A DNA stretch of 64,000 nt from the NCBI GenBank assembly GCA_029211145.1, contig JARGEQ010000016.1, positions 62,001 through 126,000 of the forward strand, given 5' to 3'. A model generated the notes under the pieces. It was not told where the DNA came from. It saw only the letters and a program-made list of their open reading frames with translations, and ran no database searches. The DNA is from Marinimicrococcus flavescens (GTDB taxonomy: Bacteria > Pseudomonadota > Alphaproteobacteria > Geminicoccales > Geminicoccaceae). The translations under genes and the position numbers were made by a program. Shown one piece after another: positions 9,093 to 18,354 of this stretch (its first letter is position 1; each line of letters begins with the position of its first letter).

Positions 9093-9800
9093 TCACGGCG
9101 CCCGGTGCCCCGCCGGACCTGCCGCCCGGCGCGGCGCGGCGTGCATCCAGCGGCTCTCCGCGTTAACCGAATAATAAGGTAGATAGTGCGAGACTTGCTC
9201 CTGCGGCAGCACGCGGTCGGCCAGATTGTCGAGGATCCACACCTCTCGCTCGTCCTCCACCGCCAGCACCGCATGCACAACGTCCTGGCGCGCGTCCTGG
9301 ACCACCACCAGGCGCAGCCGGGCCTCGGGCACGCCCAGCTCGCGCAAGGAGACGTATTTCATGATGGCATAGTCCTCGCAGTCGCCTGACCGCTCCATGA
9401 ACTGCAGCGGCGTCGCCCAGTAGTCGCTGCGCTCGTAGTTGGCCGAGTCGCTGCGGTAGCTCCAGCGGTTGGCGAAGCGGTTGACGGCGGCGATCTGGTC
9501 CTTGCGGGGCACCCCCTCGAGGCGGCGCAGCAGCGCCCGCCATTCGCCGAGACCGGCGGCCTCGCAGGCCGCCTCGAGGGCGTCGCAACGCGCGTAGAGC
9601 GGCCGCTCGGCCTCGATCCTGGCGAGCACGTCCTGCCAGCGCGGCAGGGCGTCGAGCCCCATCGGGCGGCTCTCGTGGCTGCCAAGCAGCGAGGGTGCCA
9701 GCAGGAGGTCGTGCGGCAGGGAGGGGGGAAGCGAGAGGGCCTCGCCCGCTCCCATGCCCAAAGCGAGCGGGAGGGCAAGGCCAGCGAGCAGGCTGCGCAC
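9093..9800 (-). CDS. Transglutaminase-like cysteine peptidase (BTLCP family), secreted
   Basis: A 235 aa protein of the bacterial transglutaminase-like cysteine proteinase family (LapG relatives). The Cys-His-Asp triad is visible in GDCEDYAIMKY, HAVLAVE and WILDNLADRVLP. I place the start at the GTG at 9800: it gives a clean signal peptide (RSLLAGLALPLALG) and has GAGGAG eight bases upstream, whereas longer starts add basic sequence without a ribosome site. Family members act in the periplasm, sometimes cleaving surface adhesins under c-di-GMP control through LapD. No lapD or adhesin is visible here, so the target is unknown. Its 3' end nearly touches the preceding sulfotransferase. Confidence 0.85.
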   Translation of the reverse strand: MRSLLAGLALPLALGMGAGEALSLPPSLPHDLLLAPSLLGSHESRPMGLDALPRWQDVLARIEAERPLYARCDALEAACEAAGLGEWRALLRRLEGVPRKDQIAAVNRFANRWSYRSDSANYERSDYWATPLQFMERSGDCEDYAIMKYVSLRELGVPEARLRLVVVQDARQDVVHAVLAVEDEREVWILDNLADRVLPQEQVSHYLPYYSVNAESRWMHAAPRRAAGPAGHRAP

Positions 9801-10559
9801 AGCGTCATCTCCTCGAAACAAAGCGGTCCTAGGCCCCACCATCGGCCCACGCGGTGAACGAAAGCTTGCCGCCGCACCGCCCTCGCTCCGCCGCCATATC
9901 CTCCTACGCTGGCGTCCCGCCGCCATCGCACCTGGCGGCTCTCGCGGCCCTGCCGCGACCCGATGGTCTCACCCGTTGCGCGCCAACCCGGCAGCAGCCC
10001 GCGCCGGCGCCGCCTGGCGCACGGGATGCTGCACCGGCCCGCCACGCGCCGCCGCCCCGGATGGCCGACGCTTCTGCCCGCTCGGCGGCGGGTGTGGCGC
10101 GTGACCCGGTCCCGCCTCGCTGCGCAGGCGACGCGGCGGCGGTAGCGGCTGCGGCATCCGGCAGGACCGCTTGCTTCGATCACCGCAGCGCCGACCGCTG
10201 TCCCGCACCGGCGTCGGCCACCGGGCTGCAAGCGGATGCCTCGAGGAGCCTCCCTTGCGGCTGGCGGCTGACGCCAGCGCGGGCGTGCCGGAGCCGGCGG
10301 CCGGGTCGCGGAGCTGTCTCGGGCGGCGCCGGTTCCGGGCGGCCCGGATGGGCGTCGCCCGGGCGCCGAGCCGTGCCGGGCGGGCCTGCAGGCGGGCCTG
10401 GCCATCCCGATCACCGTCTCGGCCCCGGCGAGGCGACGGTGCAAGCGACCAGCCTCATCCGGCGCTTCCGGCCGGCGGAAACGTGCTCGCCGGCCGAGCG
10501 GACCGCCGGGCACGGGGGTCGGCTCCGGCGTGCCGCGCCGCGAGCGGCCGGTCCTCGGG
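9801..10559. other. Gene-free stretch between BTLCP gene and IS relic
   Basis: About 760 bases with only Arg/Pro/Gly/Ala-rich open frames on both strands and no recognisable protein motif. The first 40 bases hold the leader and ribosome site of the minus-strand BTLCP gene. The rest may be the decayed 3' half of the IS5-type relic to its right, but I could not align it with confidence. Confidence 0.5.
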
Positions 10560-11240
10560 CTTGCGGAAATGGACCGTCGCGATGCGGCCGCGTCATGGCG
10601 GCCTGGCCCCCGGCCGGAGGGCAGGCCGTGGCGGCGGGACCAGGGGGCATCGGAACCCTTCCGCCGGCGCCTGGCCTTCGACCGGCTCGACGGCCGGACC
10701 CCGCCAGCCACGGACGGCGGCCTCCTCGCCGCTCGGCGTTCGCCGAGGCGCGGCGACGACGGTGGCATCGATGACTTGTCCCCCGCGGCGAGACGGCCAG
10801 CCTCACGCAGCGCCGGGTCTCGCTGTGCGATCAGGCTGCGGCGCGGGCGAGCGGCTCGCCCAAGAGCCGGATCGTCGGCGCGTGGGGCGCCCGATCGGCC
10901 GGGTCGGGGCCGTAGAAGGGCAGGAACGGGAGCAGGTCGCGCCGCCGGAGTCCGGCGGCGTCGGCCGACCGGCTGCAGAGCCCCTGCAGCACCAGCCGTC
11001 CGGGCATCGGCACCGGGTCGCAGGCGGGCCGGCCGCTCCGGCTGCGGTCCGATCGCGCCAGCGCCGCTTCCGGCACCGGACGAACCAGCTCGACATCCAC
11101 CACCGCGCCCAGCCGATCGAGCAGATCCCCGTCGCCAACAGCGCCGCCAGCCGCTCGTCCACGGCGACGAGCCCCGGCTGTCCCGGCGATCACCTTCCCG
11201 CCCTCAGCAGGAGACCTGAACCGCCCCGTAGCCGTCAAAG
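10560..11240 (-). mobile_element. Degraded IS5-type (DUF772) transposase relic
   Basis: The minus strand encodes, across at least two frame changes, the N-terminal part of an IS5-like transposase. Near 11100 one frame reads VDERLAALLATG and the next continues DRLGAVVDVELVRPVPEAA, LARSDRSRSGRP and LVLQGL, the DUF772 pattern. After a stop near 10831, GQVIDATVVAAPR (about 10780-10740) is the first DDE Asp region. EHVSAGRKRRMRLVACTV near 10450 may be a later piece. No intact frame or terminal repeats were found. It is dead; its left boundary is approximate. Confidence 0.7.
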
Positions 11241-11858
11241 CCGTCGCAGGCGGCGGTTTTCCGAGCCGTCCAAGCGTCCCGGCCCCCGCCCGTTCGCGGC
11301 GCCTTCCTCGCCCGCCGGCACGCCACGCACCAGAGCGACGTCAGCCCTGCGCCAGCAGCACCACGGCGAAGCAACGGAGGCTGCCGATCCGCTGCCGCCG
11401 ACGATCCCGGGGAGCGGCGACGGCGCCACGGGAGGGCCGGGCAGCACGCTGCCCCCGGCGCACCGGCAGCGGGCCCGGCATCCTGCAGGACACGGACCGG
11501 CTCGCGATCCCGGACCGGGACGTCCGCATGGTCCGCGGCGCAGCAGTGATGTTGCCGTCAGGATCCGCAAGCAGCCTCTCCGGGCGCCGCCGTGCGCGGC
11601 TGTCCGCCCGTGGAGGGCCGGGCCGGCCGGCCGCGGTCCGGTAGGCCGCGGTCCGGCGAGGCGAAGGCGGTCCGGTCGGCAGCGATCTGGTCAGCGCCCG
11701 CGATGCACTCCCGTAGCGTGACCGCCTTTCCGCACCGCCCCGAGGTGCCGGAAGCCTGGTGTCCGCGGGGGTGCAGCCTTCTTCACGCCCCGATGGGCAC
11801 AGCTGGCCTCGGGCCGACCGGGCTTTCTCGCGGGTTCGGCTCTCGAGAGGATGGAGCG
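11241..11858. other. Unassigned stretch between two IS relics
   Basis: About 620 bases without a convincing gene. Open frames on both strands are Arg/Ala/Pro-rich and match nothing I recognise. A 13-bp unit (GGCCGCGGTCCGG) occurs twice, at 11629-11641 and 11644-11656. Given the neighbours it is probably further decayed mobile DNA. Confidence 0.4.
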
Positions 11859-12830
11859 ATGAGGCGATCACTTCGGCAGTCACCCGGGGAGCGGGCCCTC
11901 CGCATGGTGCTCGGGCACCGGGGCGAGCATGCCTTTGACGTGGACGATGAACGGTCCGATCGCTTGGCGGATCGACTGCGAGGCGACGACGCTACGGCGC
12001 TGGCTGCGGCAAGCGCAGCCGGATCGGGCTCGCCGGAAGGGGTGACGACGGACGAGCGGGCTCGGCTGAAGCCGCCGCAGCGCGGGAACCGGAAGCTGCG
12101 ACAGACCAGCGAGATCCTGAGGAAGCCGAGTGCCTGTTATCCCCAGGCCGAGACTCGACGGCCGTCTCGACCCATGATCGGCGTGGTTGACGAGCAATGC
12201 GCCAAGCCCGGTCGAGCCGATCTGCCGGCCGCTGCCGGGCCTCCCGTCGCCCTGCCGCCCGCATGCGCGGCGGCCTGCAGGAAAGCTCGGCTGAAGCCGA
12301 CGCGACGCCACGCCGGGCGCCGCGAGCAACCGGGGCCTCGAGGCGAGCTTCGAGGTCTGCGGGGCATGGAGTGTCGGCGACGCCGCCGTGAAGGCTTCGG
12401 GGACCGCGCGCTGCACGGTCGAGCGTGCGGTGCGGTCTCTGGCGATCCTGCCGGTCGTCGGCGACGAGATGGGGACCGCCACGCTCAGCGACCGGGCGAC
12501 GCCATGCCCGGCGGATCACGTGGACCGCCAGCTCCGGCCACCACGCCCGAAGGCGCCCTGGGTCCCGGATCCCATCCCGGTCTCGACCCTGCGCGACTTC
12601 GCCCACGTCGTCTTCGTGGTCGATGCCCCGTGCGCGGCGGATTGTCGGCTGGCGCGATTTCTCCGCGGCCTGCGCCGGGCTCGTCCCGTCCTCCCTGAGC
12701 CAGCGCTGCACGAGCGCCGGCCGGCACGACGCCGCGGCCTCATCTACCGCAATGATCGCGGCGTGCACTACGGCTCGATCGAGCCCTCCGCCACCTTCAA
12801 CGCCGGGTTCTGCCGTCCTCCATGCACGAT
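11859..12830 (+). mobile_element. Degraded IS3-family element (orfA and orfB relics)
   Basis: From the ATG at 11859, orfA-like sequence is recognisable: ERALRMVLGHRGEHA, then TTDERARLKPPQRGNRKLRQ and SEILRKPSA, which match the IS3 orfA leucine-zipper region. orfB follows with RPMIGVVDEQ, then after a frame change near 12350 TARCTVERAVRSL, a DVDRQL-like HVDRQL, WVPDPIPVS (first DDE Asp), FAHVVFVVDA and GLIYRNDRGVHYGS (the HHSDRG motif with its Asp kept). Homology fades after about 12790. At least one frameshift plus heavy substitution make it inactive. Confidence 0.75.
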
Positions 12831-13129
12831 GTCCGGCCGGCAGGCGCATGGGGCGCCAATCATGCGGGACGCGATGCGCCAGGGACCGGATCTCTGGGCG
12901 ATCCTGCAGCGCCGTGAGGGACACGGCCGGCCGCGCCAACATCCAGACCCGAGAGTGGCCCGGCCGCTCCGGCACCATGCCCGCTCGGTCCGCCCGTCGC
13001 GGCGGCTGGCTGCGCGGCCTGCAAGGAACGGAAGGACGTCACGACGATGAAGGATCCCAGCCTCTGTGCCCAACCACTCTCTGATCCACGCCCCGGCCTC
13101 TGATTGAGACAGCGGATCGGCGGGCAAGG

Positions 13130-13868
13130 GTGGTGAAGGTGGTGATCGAGCCGTTGTTGCCGAAGAACCAGCCAGGCGCGCGGCGGGTCGACGACCGGCG
13201 GGTGATCAGCGGGATCCTGCACGTGATGCGCTCCGGCCGAAGCTGGCGCGACTGCCCGCAGGCCTGCGGGTTCTGCACGACCGTCTGCAACCTTTGATCC
13301 CGGCGCGGCATCTGGCGGCGCTTCCTGAAAGCTCTCGCAGAGGCCGGGATGCCGGGCGGTGGCATCGCCATCGACAACACCGGGATCCGGGCACACTGTT
13401 CGGCGGGTGGCGGAAAAAGGGGCAAAAAGCAGGCGATCGGGGTCTCGCGGAGCGGCCGGACGACCAATATCCATCGTGCCAGGACCTCCTCGGCCGGCCG
13501 CTCGCGCTCCGCCTGACGCCCGGCAATGCCGCCGACATCCGTGTCGCAGGCGAGCTCCTGGCGGCGGCCGGTTCCGCCACACGCGTCATCGCCGAGCGCG
13601 GCTACGACGCCGACGAGCTGCGGCAGGAGATCGTCGAGCGAGGCAGCGAGCCGGTGATCCGCGGCTGCCGCAGCCGCAAGCAGCCGGTCAGCCACGATCC
13701 CCGCGTCTGGCGCGAGCGTTGGCGCGTCGAGGCGGCGATCAACCGCCTGATGACTTGCGCCGCATCGCCACCCGCAACGATAACCTCGCCGTCAACTTCC
13801 AGCGCGCCGTTGCCCTGGCGGCCGTTGCAGCCCGAAGCTGGCGGCGGAGACGGCCGGTGATGCTGTGA
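13130..13868 (+). mobile_element. Degraded IS5-family transposase (IS427-like), frameshifted
   Basis: A second IS5-family relic in four frame segments. From GTG 13130: IEPLLPKNQPGARRVDDRR, ISGILHVMRSG, then a stop at 13295-13297. From 13349: GGGIAIDNTGIRAHC and AIGVSRSGRTTNIHRA. Then, in another frame, GRPLALRLTPGNAADIRV, VIAERGYDADELRQ and WRVEAAINRLM. Finally LRRIATRNDNLAVNF and AVALAAVAA in a fourth frame. The DDE residues (AIDNT, YDAD, VEAA) can all still be found, so decay is mainly by frameshift. It is younger than its two neighbours by this measure. Confidence 0.85.
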
Positions 13869-14114
13869 CGACCGGCGCCAACCGGCCGCGTGTCTCGACG
13901 TCGATGGGGACCGGCTCGCCTCGATGGCGCGTTCGTGGCGCCGTGCCGGTTTGGCCGGCGCCGGACTCCGCATCCGCCTCGGCCCCGCCCGACGCGGCGC
14001 CTCGATGGCGCTCCCACCGGCCCCCACCTGAAAAAGAGCGAGAACCGGCCGCACCCGGGTCGCCCGCAGGCCTCTCCTCACCTCTCCATGCGCCTCGCTC
14101 CGGTTGGAGCCGAG

Positions 14115-14154
14115 CGCTCCCGCCCCCTGAGCTGCGGCTCAGGCGGCGGGAGCG
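14115..14154. terminator. Long hairpin overlapping the 3' end of the minus-strand unknown gene
   Basis: Two 18-nt arms (14115-14132 and 14137-14154) pair with one C-C mismatch around the loop TGCG. The stem covers the stop of the minus-strand gene ending at 14139 and faces the IS relics. No T-run follows, so it is a likely but unconventional terminator. Confidence 0.6.
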
Positions 14155-14777
14155 TCCTCGCGTGTCGAGGGATCGGGCGGCGGGTCGAGGCCGGCCAGGC
14201 GGCGCAGCAGCCCGAGCGGGTCGTCGACGTCCGCCAGCGCCTCGAAGTTGACGAGGCGGGTGGAGAAGCCGACCGCGATGCCGCCCGGCAAGGCGCCGCA
14301 CAGGAGCCGGGTGAGCTCGCTGGCCATGAGCCGCCCCTTGACCTCGATCTCGCGGCGCTCGCCGCCCAGCGCCAGCACCCAGACGAGGCGCTCGCTCATC
14401 ACCAGATAGAGATCCTGGGGACCCAGCCGGCTCTCGAGCGTGGTCTCGACGAGCTGCAGCACGCGATCGCAAAGACCGTCCCAGCGGCGGCCGAAATGGC
14501 GGCGCACCTGATCGAGGTCGAGGATCTGGAGGTAACCCACGGGGCGTGCCCCGGGCTGCGCCAGCCAGGCACGGCGAAAGTCGTGGATACGCTCGGTAAA
14601 GGCATGATGGCGTGGGTCGAGCCCCTTGGCGGTACGCGGCGGATAAAGCCGCAGGGACGCGTCGGCCGGCGCTTCCCGGACGAACGCGCCATGGGCAGGG
14701 TCGTCGGCCGGGGAAGCGCCTCCCCGGGAACCGCCCATTGGGCCCTTGATCGTCATCGCTTCGTTCTCTACAGCCAT
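14139..14777 (-). CDS. Conserved hypothetical protein
   Basis: A 212 aa soluble protein I do not recognise by function. Residues 1-60 look disordered; the core (about 65-195) is predicted alpha/beta with RPVGYLQILDLDQVRRHFGRRW, LGPQDLYLVMSERLVWVLALGG and an alpha-helical block. The order resembles a degenerate GGDEF or cyclase-like fold in which the signature residues are absent, but that is only an impression. The ATG at 14777 lies 145 bp from divergent cysQ. The gene ends in a strong hairpin. Confidence 0.6.
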   Translation of the reverse strand: MAVENEAMTIKGPMGGSRGGASPADDPAHGAFVREAPADASLRLYPPRTAKGLDPRHHAFTERIHDFRRAWLAQPGARPVGYLQILDLDQVRRHFGRRWDGLCDRVLQLVETTLESRLGPQDLYLVMSERLVWVLALGGERREIEVKGRLMASELTRLLCGALPGGIAVGFSTRLVNFEALADVDDPLGLLRRLAGLDPPPDPSTREDAPAA

Positions 14778-14922
14778 GGCGCACCTTGTTCCGCGCCCGT
14801 TGCCGGGCCCGGCGGCTTCAGCCGGACCAGGAGCGGACGAGCCGCTCTCGGGCGATCATCCCGCGGAAAGGTGAAGACTTCCTTTAAAAGCGGCGGCGAG
14901 CGCGCCATCGTGGAGGCAGCCC

Positions 14923-15693
14923 ATGCTGGCACCGGTCCTTCTCCTGCCCCGGATCACGGCGATCGCCGAGGAAGCGGGCGAGATCCTCCTCAAGCACTAT
15001 GCCGGGGCCGTCGAGGTCACGACCAAGAGCGACAGCTCGCCGGTGACGGCCGCCGACCAGGAGGCCGAGGCGCTGATCCTCGAGCGGCTGCGGCTGCTGA
15101 CCCCCGGCATCCCGGTGGTTGCCGAGGAGGAGGTCGCCGCCGGCCGCATGCCGTCCATCACCGAGAGCAGCTTCTGGCTGGTCGACCCGCTCGACGGGAC
15201 CCGCGAGTTCATCTCGCGCAACGGCGAGTTCACCGTGAATATCGGCCTGATCGTCGACGGCCTGCCCCTCATGGGAGTGGTCACGGCGCCTGCCCGCGGC
15301 ATCGCCTGGTGGGGAGCGCTGGGCCACGGCGCCACCCGCCGCGAGGGCGGCGAGGTCCGGCAGATCGCGGCGCGCCGCCGGCCCGCGCAGGGGGCGGTGG
15401 CGGTCGCCAGCCGCTCGCACCGCGATGCCGCCACCAACGCCTGGCTCGAGGAGCAGGGCATCACCGAGACGGTCTCGGCCGGCAGCTCGCTCAAGTTCTG
15501 CCTGCTCGCCGAAGGCCAGGCCGACGTCTATCCGCGCTTCGGGCCCACCATGGAGTGGGACACGGCGGCGGGCCACGCGGTGCTGCGAGCGGCCGGCGGT
15601 CGGGTGCGCACGGTGGACGGCGCGCCCTTCACCTATGCCAAGCCCGACTTCCGCAACCCGGGCTTCATCGCGGAAGGTGCCGAGGGGGCCTGA
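14923..15693 (+). CDS. cysQ: 3'(2'),5'-bisphosphate nucleotidase
   Basis: Hydrolyses PAP (and PAPS) to AMP (APS), relieving the inhibition that PAP exerts on sulfotransferases and on sulfate assimilation. A 256 aa inositol-monophosphatase-fold enzyme. Metal and phosphate motifs: Glu-Glu in VVAEEEV, DPLDGTREFISRNGEFTVNIG (the WVDPLDGT motif as LVDPLDGT) and WDTAAGHAVLRAAGG near the C-terminus. The start ATG has TGGAGG eight bases upstream. It is 9 bp from pyrD, so probably the first gene of an operon. Four sulfotransferases lie within 10 kb to the left and would generate its substrate. Confidence 0.93.
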   Translation: MLAPVLLLPRITAIAEEAGEILLKHYAGAVEVTTKSDSSPVTAADQEAEALILERLRLLTPGIPVVAEEEVAAGRMPSITESSFWLVDPLDGTREFISRNGEFTVNIGLIVDGLPLMGVVTAPARGIAWWGALGHGATRREGGEVRQIAARRRPAQGAVAVASRSHRDAATNAWLEEQGITETVSAGSSLKFCLLAEGQADVYPRFGPTMEWDTAAGHAVLRAAGGRVRTVDGAPFTYAKPDFRNPGFIAEGAEGA

Positions 15694-15701
15694 GCAGGAC
15701 A

Positions 15702-16760
15702 ATGGTCGCCGCAGCACTCCTTCGCCTCCTGCCGCCCGAGGCGGCCCACCGTGCCGCCATCCGCCTCCTGCCGCTGGTCCCCCTGCCGGCCCTGGCCGCG
15801 CCGGAGCGGCTGCGCACGCGCCTGGCCGGCCTCGATCTGCCCCATCCCGTGGGTCTCGCCGCCGGCTTCGACAAGAACGCCGAGGCGGTAGCACCGCTGC
15901 TCAGGCTCGGCTTCGCCTTCGTCGAGGTCGGCACGGTGACGCCGCGCCCTCAGGCCGGGAATCCCAAGCCCCGGTTGTTCCGGCTGACCGGGGACGGCGC
16001 GGTGATCAACCGCATGGGCTTCAACAATGACGGGCTCGACGCGGTGGCGGCGCGGCTCGCGGCGCGGCCGAAGAGCGGGATCGTCGGCGCCAATATCGGT
16101 ATGAACCGCGACGCCGCCGATCCGGCCCTGGACTATCTGGCCGGGCTGGAGCGGCTGCATCCGCTGGCCGACTATCTGGTGGTCAACGTCTCCTCGCCCA
16201 ACACGCCGGGCCTGCGCGCCCTGCAGAAGGCCGAGAGCCTGGCCCGCCTGCTGGAAGCGCTGGTGCGGCGGCGCGGCGAGCTCGTGGCGGCCGGCGCCGC
16301 GCCCAAACCGGTCTTTCTCAAGATAGCCCCAGACCTGGAGGCCGCCGACGAGGCGGCCATCGCCGAGGTGGCGCTGGCCTCGGGCATTGACGGGCTGATC
16401 GTCAGCAACACCACCACCGCGCGGCCCGCCACGCTGCGCTCGGCACGGCGGAGCGAGGCCGGCGGGCTCAGCGGGCGGCCGCTGATGGCGCCCTCCACGG
16501 CCCTGCTCGGGCGCATGGCGCAGCTTCTCGGCGGCAGGCTGCCGCTGATCGGGGTGGGCGGGATCGCCTCGGCCGAGGACGCCTACGCCAAGATCCGCGC
16601 CGGCGCCACGGCGGTGCAGGTCTATACCGGGATGGTGCAGGAGGGTCCGTTCCTCGTGCGCCGCATCGTCCGCGGCCTGGAAGCGCTGCTGGACCGCGAC
16701 GGCCATGCCGACATCTCGGCCGCCGTCGGTGCCGACCTCCGGGGGGAGCGCGCTGCATGA
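15702..16760 (+). CDS. pyrD: Dihydroorotate dehydrogenase (quinone), class 2
   Basis: Oxidises dihydroorotate to orotate in pyrimidine synthesis, passing electrons to ubiquinone at the inner membrane. 352 aa, with the N-terminal amphipathic helix typical of class 2. Seen: GLAAGFDKNAEAVAPLL, GTVTPRPQAGNPKPRLFRL, NRMGFNNDG, VVNVSSPNTPGLR (with the class 2 catalytic Ser), LKIAPDL, SNTTT, and IGVGGIAS followed by GATAVQVYTGMV binding FMN. The open frame runs back to 13890, but the conserved N-terminus starts at ATG 15702. Its stop overlaps the next ATG. Confidence 0.95.
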   Translation: MVAAALLRLLPPEAAHRAAIRLLPLVPLPALAAPERLRTRLAGLDLPHPVGLAAGFDKNAEAVAPLLRLGFAFVEVGTVTPRPQAGNPKPRLFRLTGDGAVINRMGFNNDGLDAVAARLAARPKSGIVGANIGMNRDAADPALDYLAGLERLHPLADYLVVNVSSPNTPGLRALQKAESLARLLEALVRRRGELVAAGAAPKPVFLKIAPDLEAADEAAIAEVALASGIDGLIVSNTTTARPATLRSARRSEAGGLSGRPLMAPSTALLGRMAQLLGGRLPLIGVGGIASAEDAYAKIRAGATAVQVYTGMVQEGPFLVRRIVRGLEALLDRDGHADISAAVGADLRGERAA

Positions 16761-17611
16761 GCCTTCCCGACATCACGCCGCTGAAGGCCTGGATCGGCCG
16801 CGAGGCCGCGAGCGAGTTCATGATCGACCCGTGGCCGGCGGCAGCGCTGACCGCCGCGCTGGACCGCAACGATCCCCCGGGCCCGGGCGCGCCGCTGCCG
16901 CCCTTCTGGCACCATCTCTACGGCCTGCCGGTGGTGCGCGCCGCCGCGACCGGGCCGGACGGCCATGCCGCGCGCGGCGGCTTCCTGCCGCCGGTGCCGC
17001 TCGAGCGCCGCATGTGGGCCGGCGGACGGCTCTCCTGGACGGGGCCGCTGCCGGTCGGCGCGCAGGTCACCCGCCGCTCGGCGGTGCGCTCGATCACCGC
17101 CAAGGAGGGGCGCCAGGGGCCGCTGGTGTTCGTGCTGGTCGAGCACCGCTTCGAGACGGCGCAGGGCCTGGCGCTGGTCGAGGAGCACGACATCGTCTAC
17201 CGCGAGGCGCCCGCGCCGGATGCGCCGCAGGTCGAGCCGCCGCGGGCCCCGGAGCGGGCGGCATGGCAGCAGGTGTGGCTGCCCGACGAGGTCATGCTGT
17301 TCCGCTATTCGGCCCTCACCTATAACGGCCACCGCATCCACTATGACGAGCGCTATGTGCGCGAGGTCGAGGGCTATCCTGGGCTCGTCGTGCACGGGCC
17401 GCTGCTGGCCACCTTCCTGCTCGACCTGGTGCGCCGCGCCCGGCCGGATGCGACGCTCGCCCGGTTCGAGTTCCGCGCGCTGGCGCCGGTCTTCGCGGGC
17501 CGCGAGGTGATTGCCTACGGCACGCCCGACGCCAGGGGTGCGGAACTGTGGATCGCCGATGAGAAAGGTGGGATGGTGATGCGCGGCCGGGCGGACTTCG
17601 CCGCCGGCTGA
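16757..17611 (+). CDS. MaoC/HTD2-like hydratase (mesaconyl-C4-CoA hydratase type)
   Basis: A 284 aa double hot-dog protein. The first half is a FAS1-like or MaoC-N dehydratase domain with GGFLPPVPLERRMWAGG; the second has LFRYSALTYNGHRIHYD and YPGLVVHGPLLATFLLDL, which carry the hydratase Asp/His-type motif of this group. Relatives hydrate acyl-CoAs such as mesaconyl-C4-CoA; the substrate here is not established. It overlaps pyrD by ATGA, so they are translated together although the pathways are unrelated. Confidence 0.8.
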   Translation: MSLPDITPLKAWIGREAASEFMIDPWPAAALTAALDRNDPPGPGAPLPPFWHHLYGLPVVRAAATGPDGHAARGGFLPPVPLERRMWAGGRLSWTGPLPVGAQVTRRSAVRSITAKEGRQGPLVFVLVEHRFETAQGLALVEEHDIVYREAPAPDAPQVEPPRAPERAAWQQVWLPDEVMLFRYSALTYNGHRIHYDERYVREVEGYPGLVVHGPLLATFLLDLVRRARPDATLARFEFRALAPVFAGREVIAYGTPDARGAELWIADEKGGMVMRGRADFAAG

Positions 17612-17625
17612 CCGGAAGCACCGGC

Positions 17626-18261
17626 ATGACGATGACGCAGTCCCTGGTGGCTTTCGTGCTGGCGGCGGGCCTGCTGACCGTCACGCCCGGCCTCGACACC
17701 GCAATGGTCCTGCGAACCTCGACCGTGGAGGGGCCGCGCCGGGCTGCCCTCGCCGCAATCGGCATCAATATCGGCTGTCTCGTATGGGGCGCTGCGGTGG
17801 CTCTCGGGCTGGGCGCGCTGCTCGCCGCCTCCGAGACCGGCTATGCGCTGCTCAAATGGGCCGGCGCGTGCTACCTTTTCTGGCTGGGCATCGCTCTGGT
17901 CCGCAGGCCCCGCAGCGGCCTCGCGAACGAGGCGGCCCGGCCCGGCAGGCCGGGCTGGACGAGCGGCCGGGCATGGCTGGTGCGGGGTCTGCTGACCAAC
18001 CTGCTCAACCCCAAGGTCGGGGTGTTCTACGTCACCTTCCTGCCGCAGTTCGTCCCCGCCGGGGCGCCGGTCGCGGCCTATACCTTCGCACTGGCGGCGG
18101 TGCACGTGCTGCTGGGCCTGCTCTGGTGCGCGCTGCTCATCGGCGCCTCGGCGCCGCTCGGCCGGGCCCTGGCGCGGCCTGCCCTGCTGCGGGCGATGGA
18201 CCGGCTGACGGGCTCGCTCTTCATCGCCTTCGGCGTGAGGCTCGCCCTCTCCCGGCAGTGA
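17626..18261 (+). CDS. LysE/RhtB-family amino-acid exporter
   Basis: A 211 aa inner-membrane protein with about six hydrophobic segments. The family motif TVTPGLDTAMVLRTS is near the N-terminus and LLTNLLNPKVGVFYVTFLPQF lies in the middle, both hallmarks of RhtB/LysE exporters. It would export an amino acid such as threonine, homoserine or lysine; the substrate cannot be told. ATG 17626 is used; another in-frame ATG lies at 17632. It starts 14 bp after the hydratase and may be in the same transcript. Confidence 0.88.
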   Translation: MTMTQSLVAFVLAAGLLTVTPGLDTAMVLRTSTVEGPRRAALAAIGINIGCLVWGAAVALGLGALLAASETGYALLKWAGACYLFWLGIALVRRPRSGLANEAARPGRPGWTSGRAWLVRGLLTNLLNPKVGVFYVTFLPQFVPAGAPVAAYTFALAAVHVLLGLLWCALLIGASAPLGRALARPALLRAMDRLTGSLFIAFGVRLALSRQ

Positions 18262-18354
18262 GCCTTGCGCCCTTGCCACTTGCAGGCCCTCGGCCGTAAT
18301 GGGAAGCCTTGCGGCAAAGCCCGGGAAGGTCGGGCCTGCAGGGAGGTCCGGTTG

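Noticed and set aside
11629..11656. Two copies of a 13-bp GC-rich unit as a CRISPR or iteron start
   Set aside because: Only two copies with a 2-bp gap, no array, no cas or rep gene.
10560..13868. A prophage or integrative element
   Set aside because: Only transposase remnants were found; no integrase, structural phage gene, or attachment repeat.
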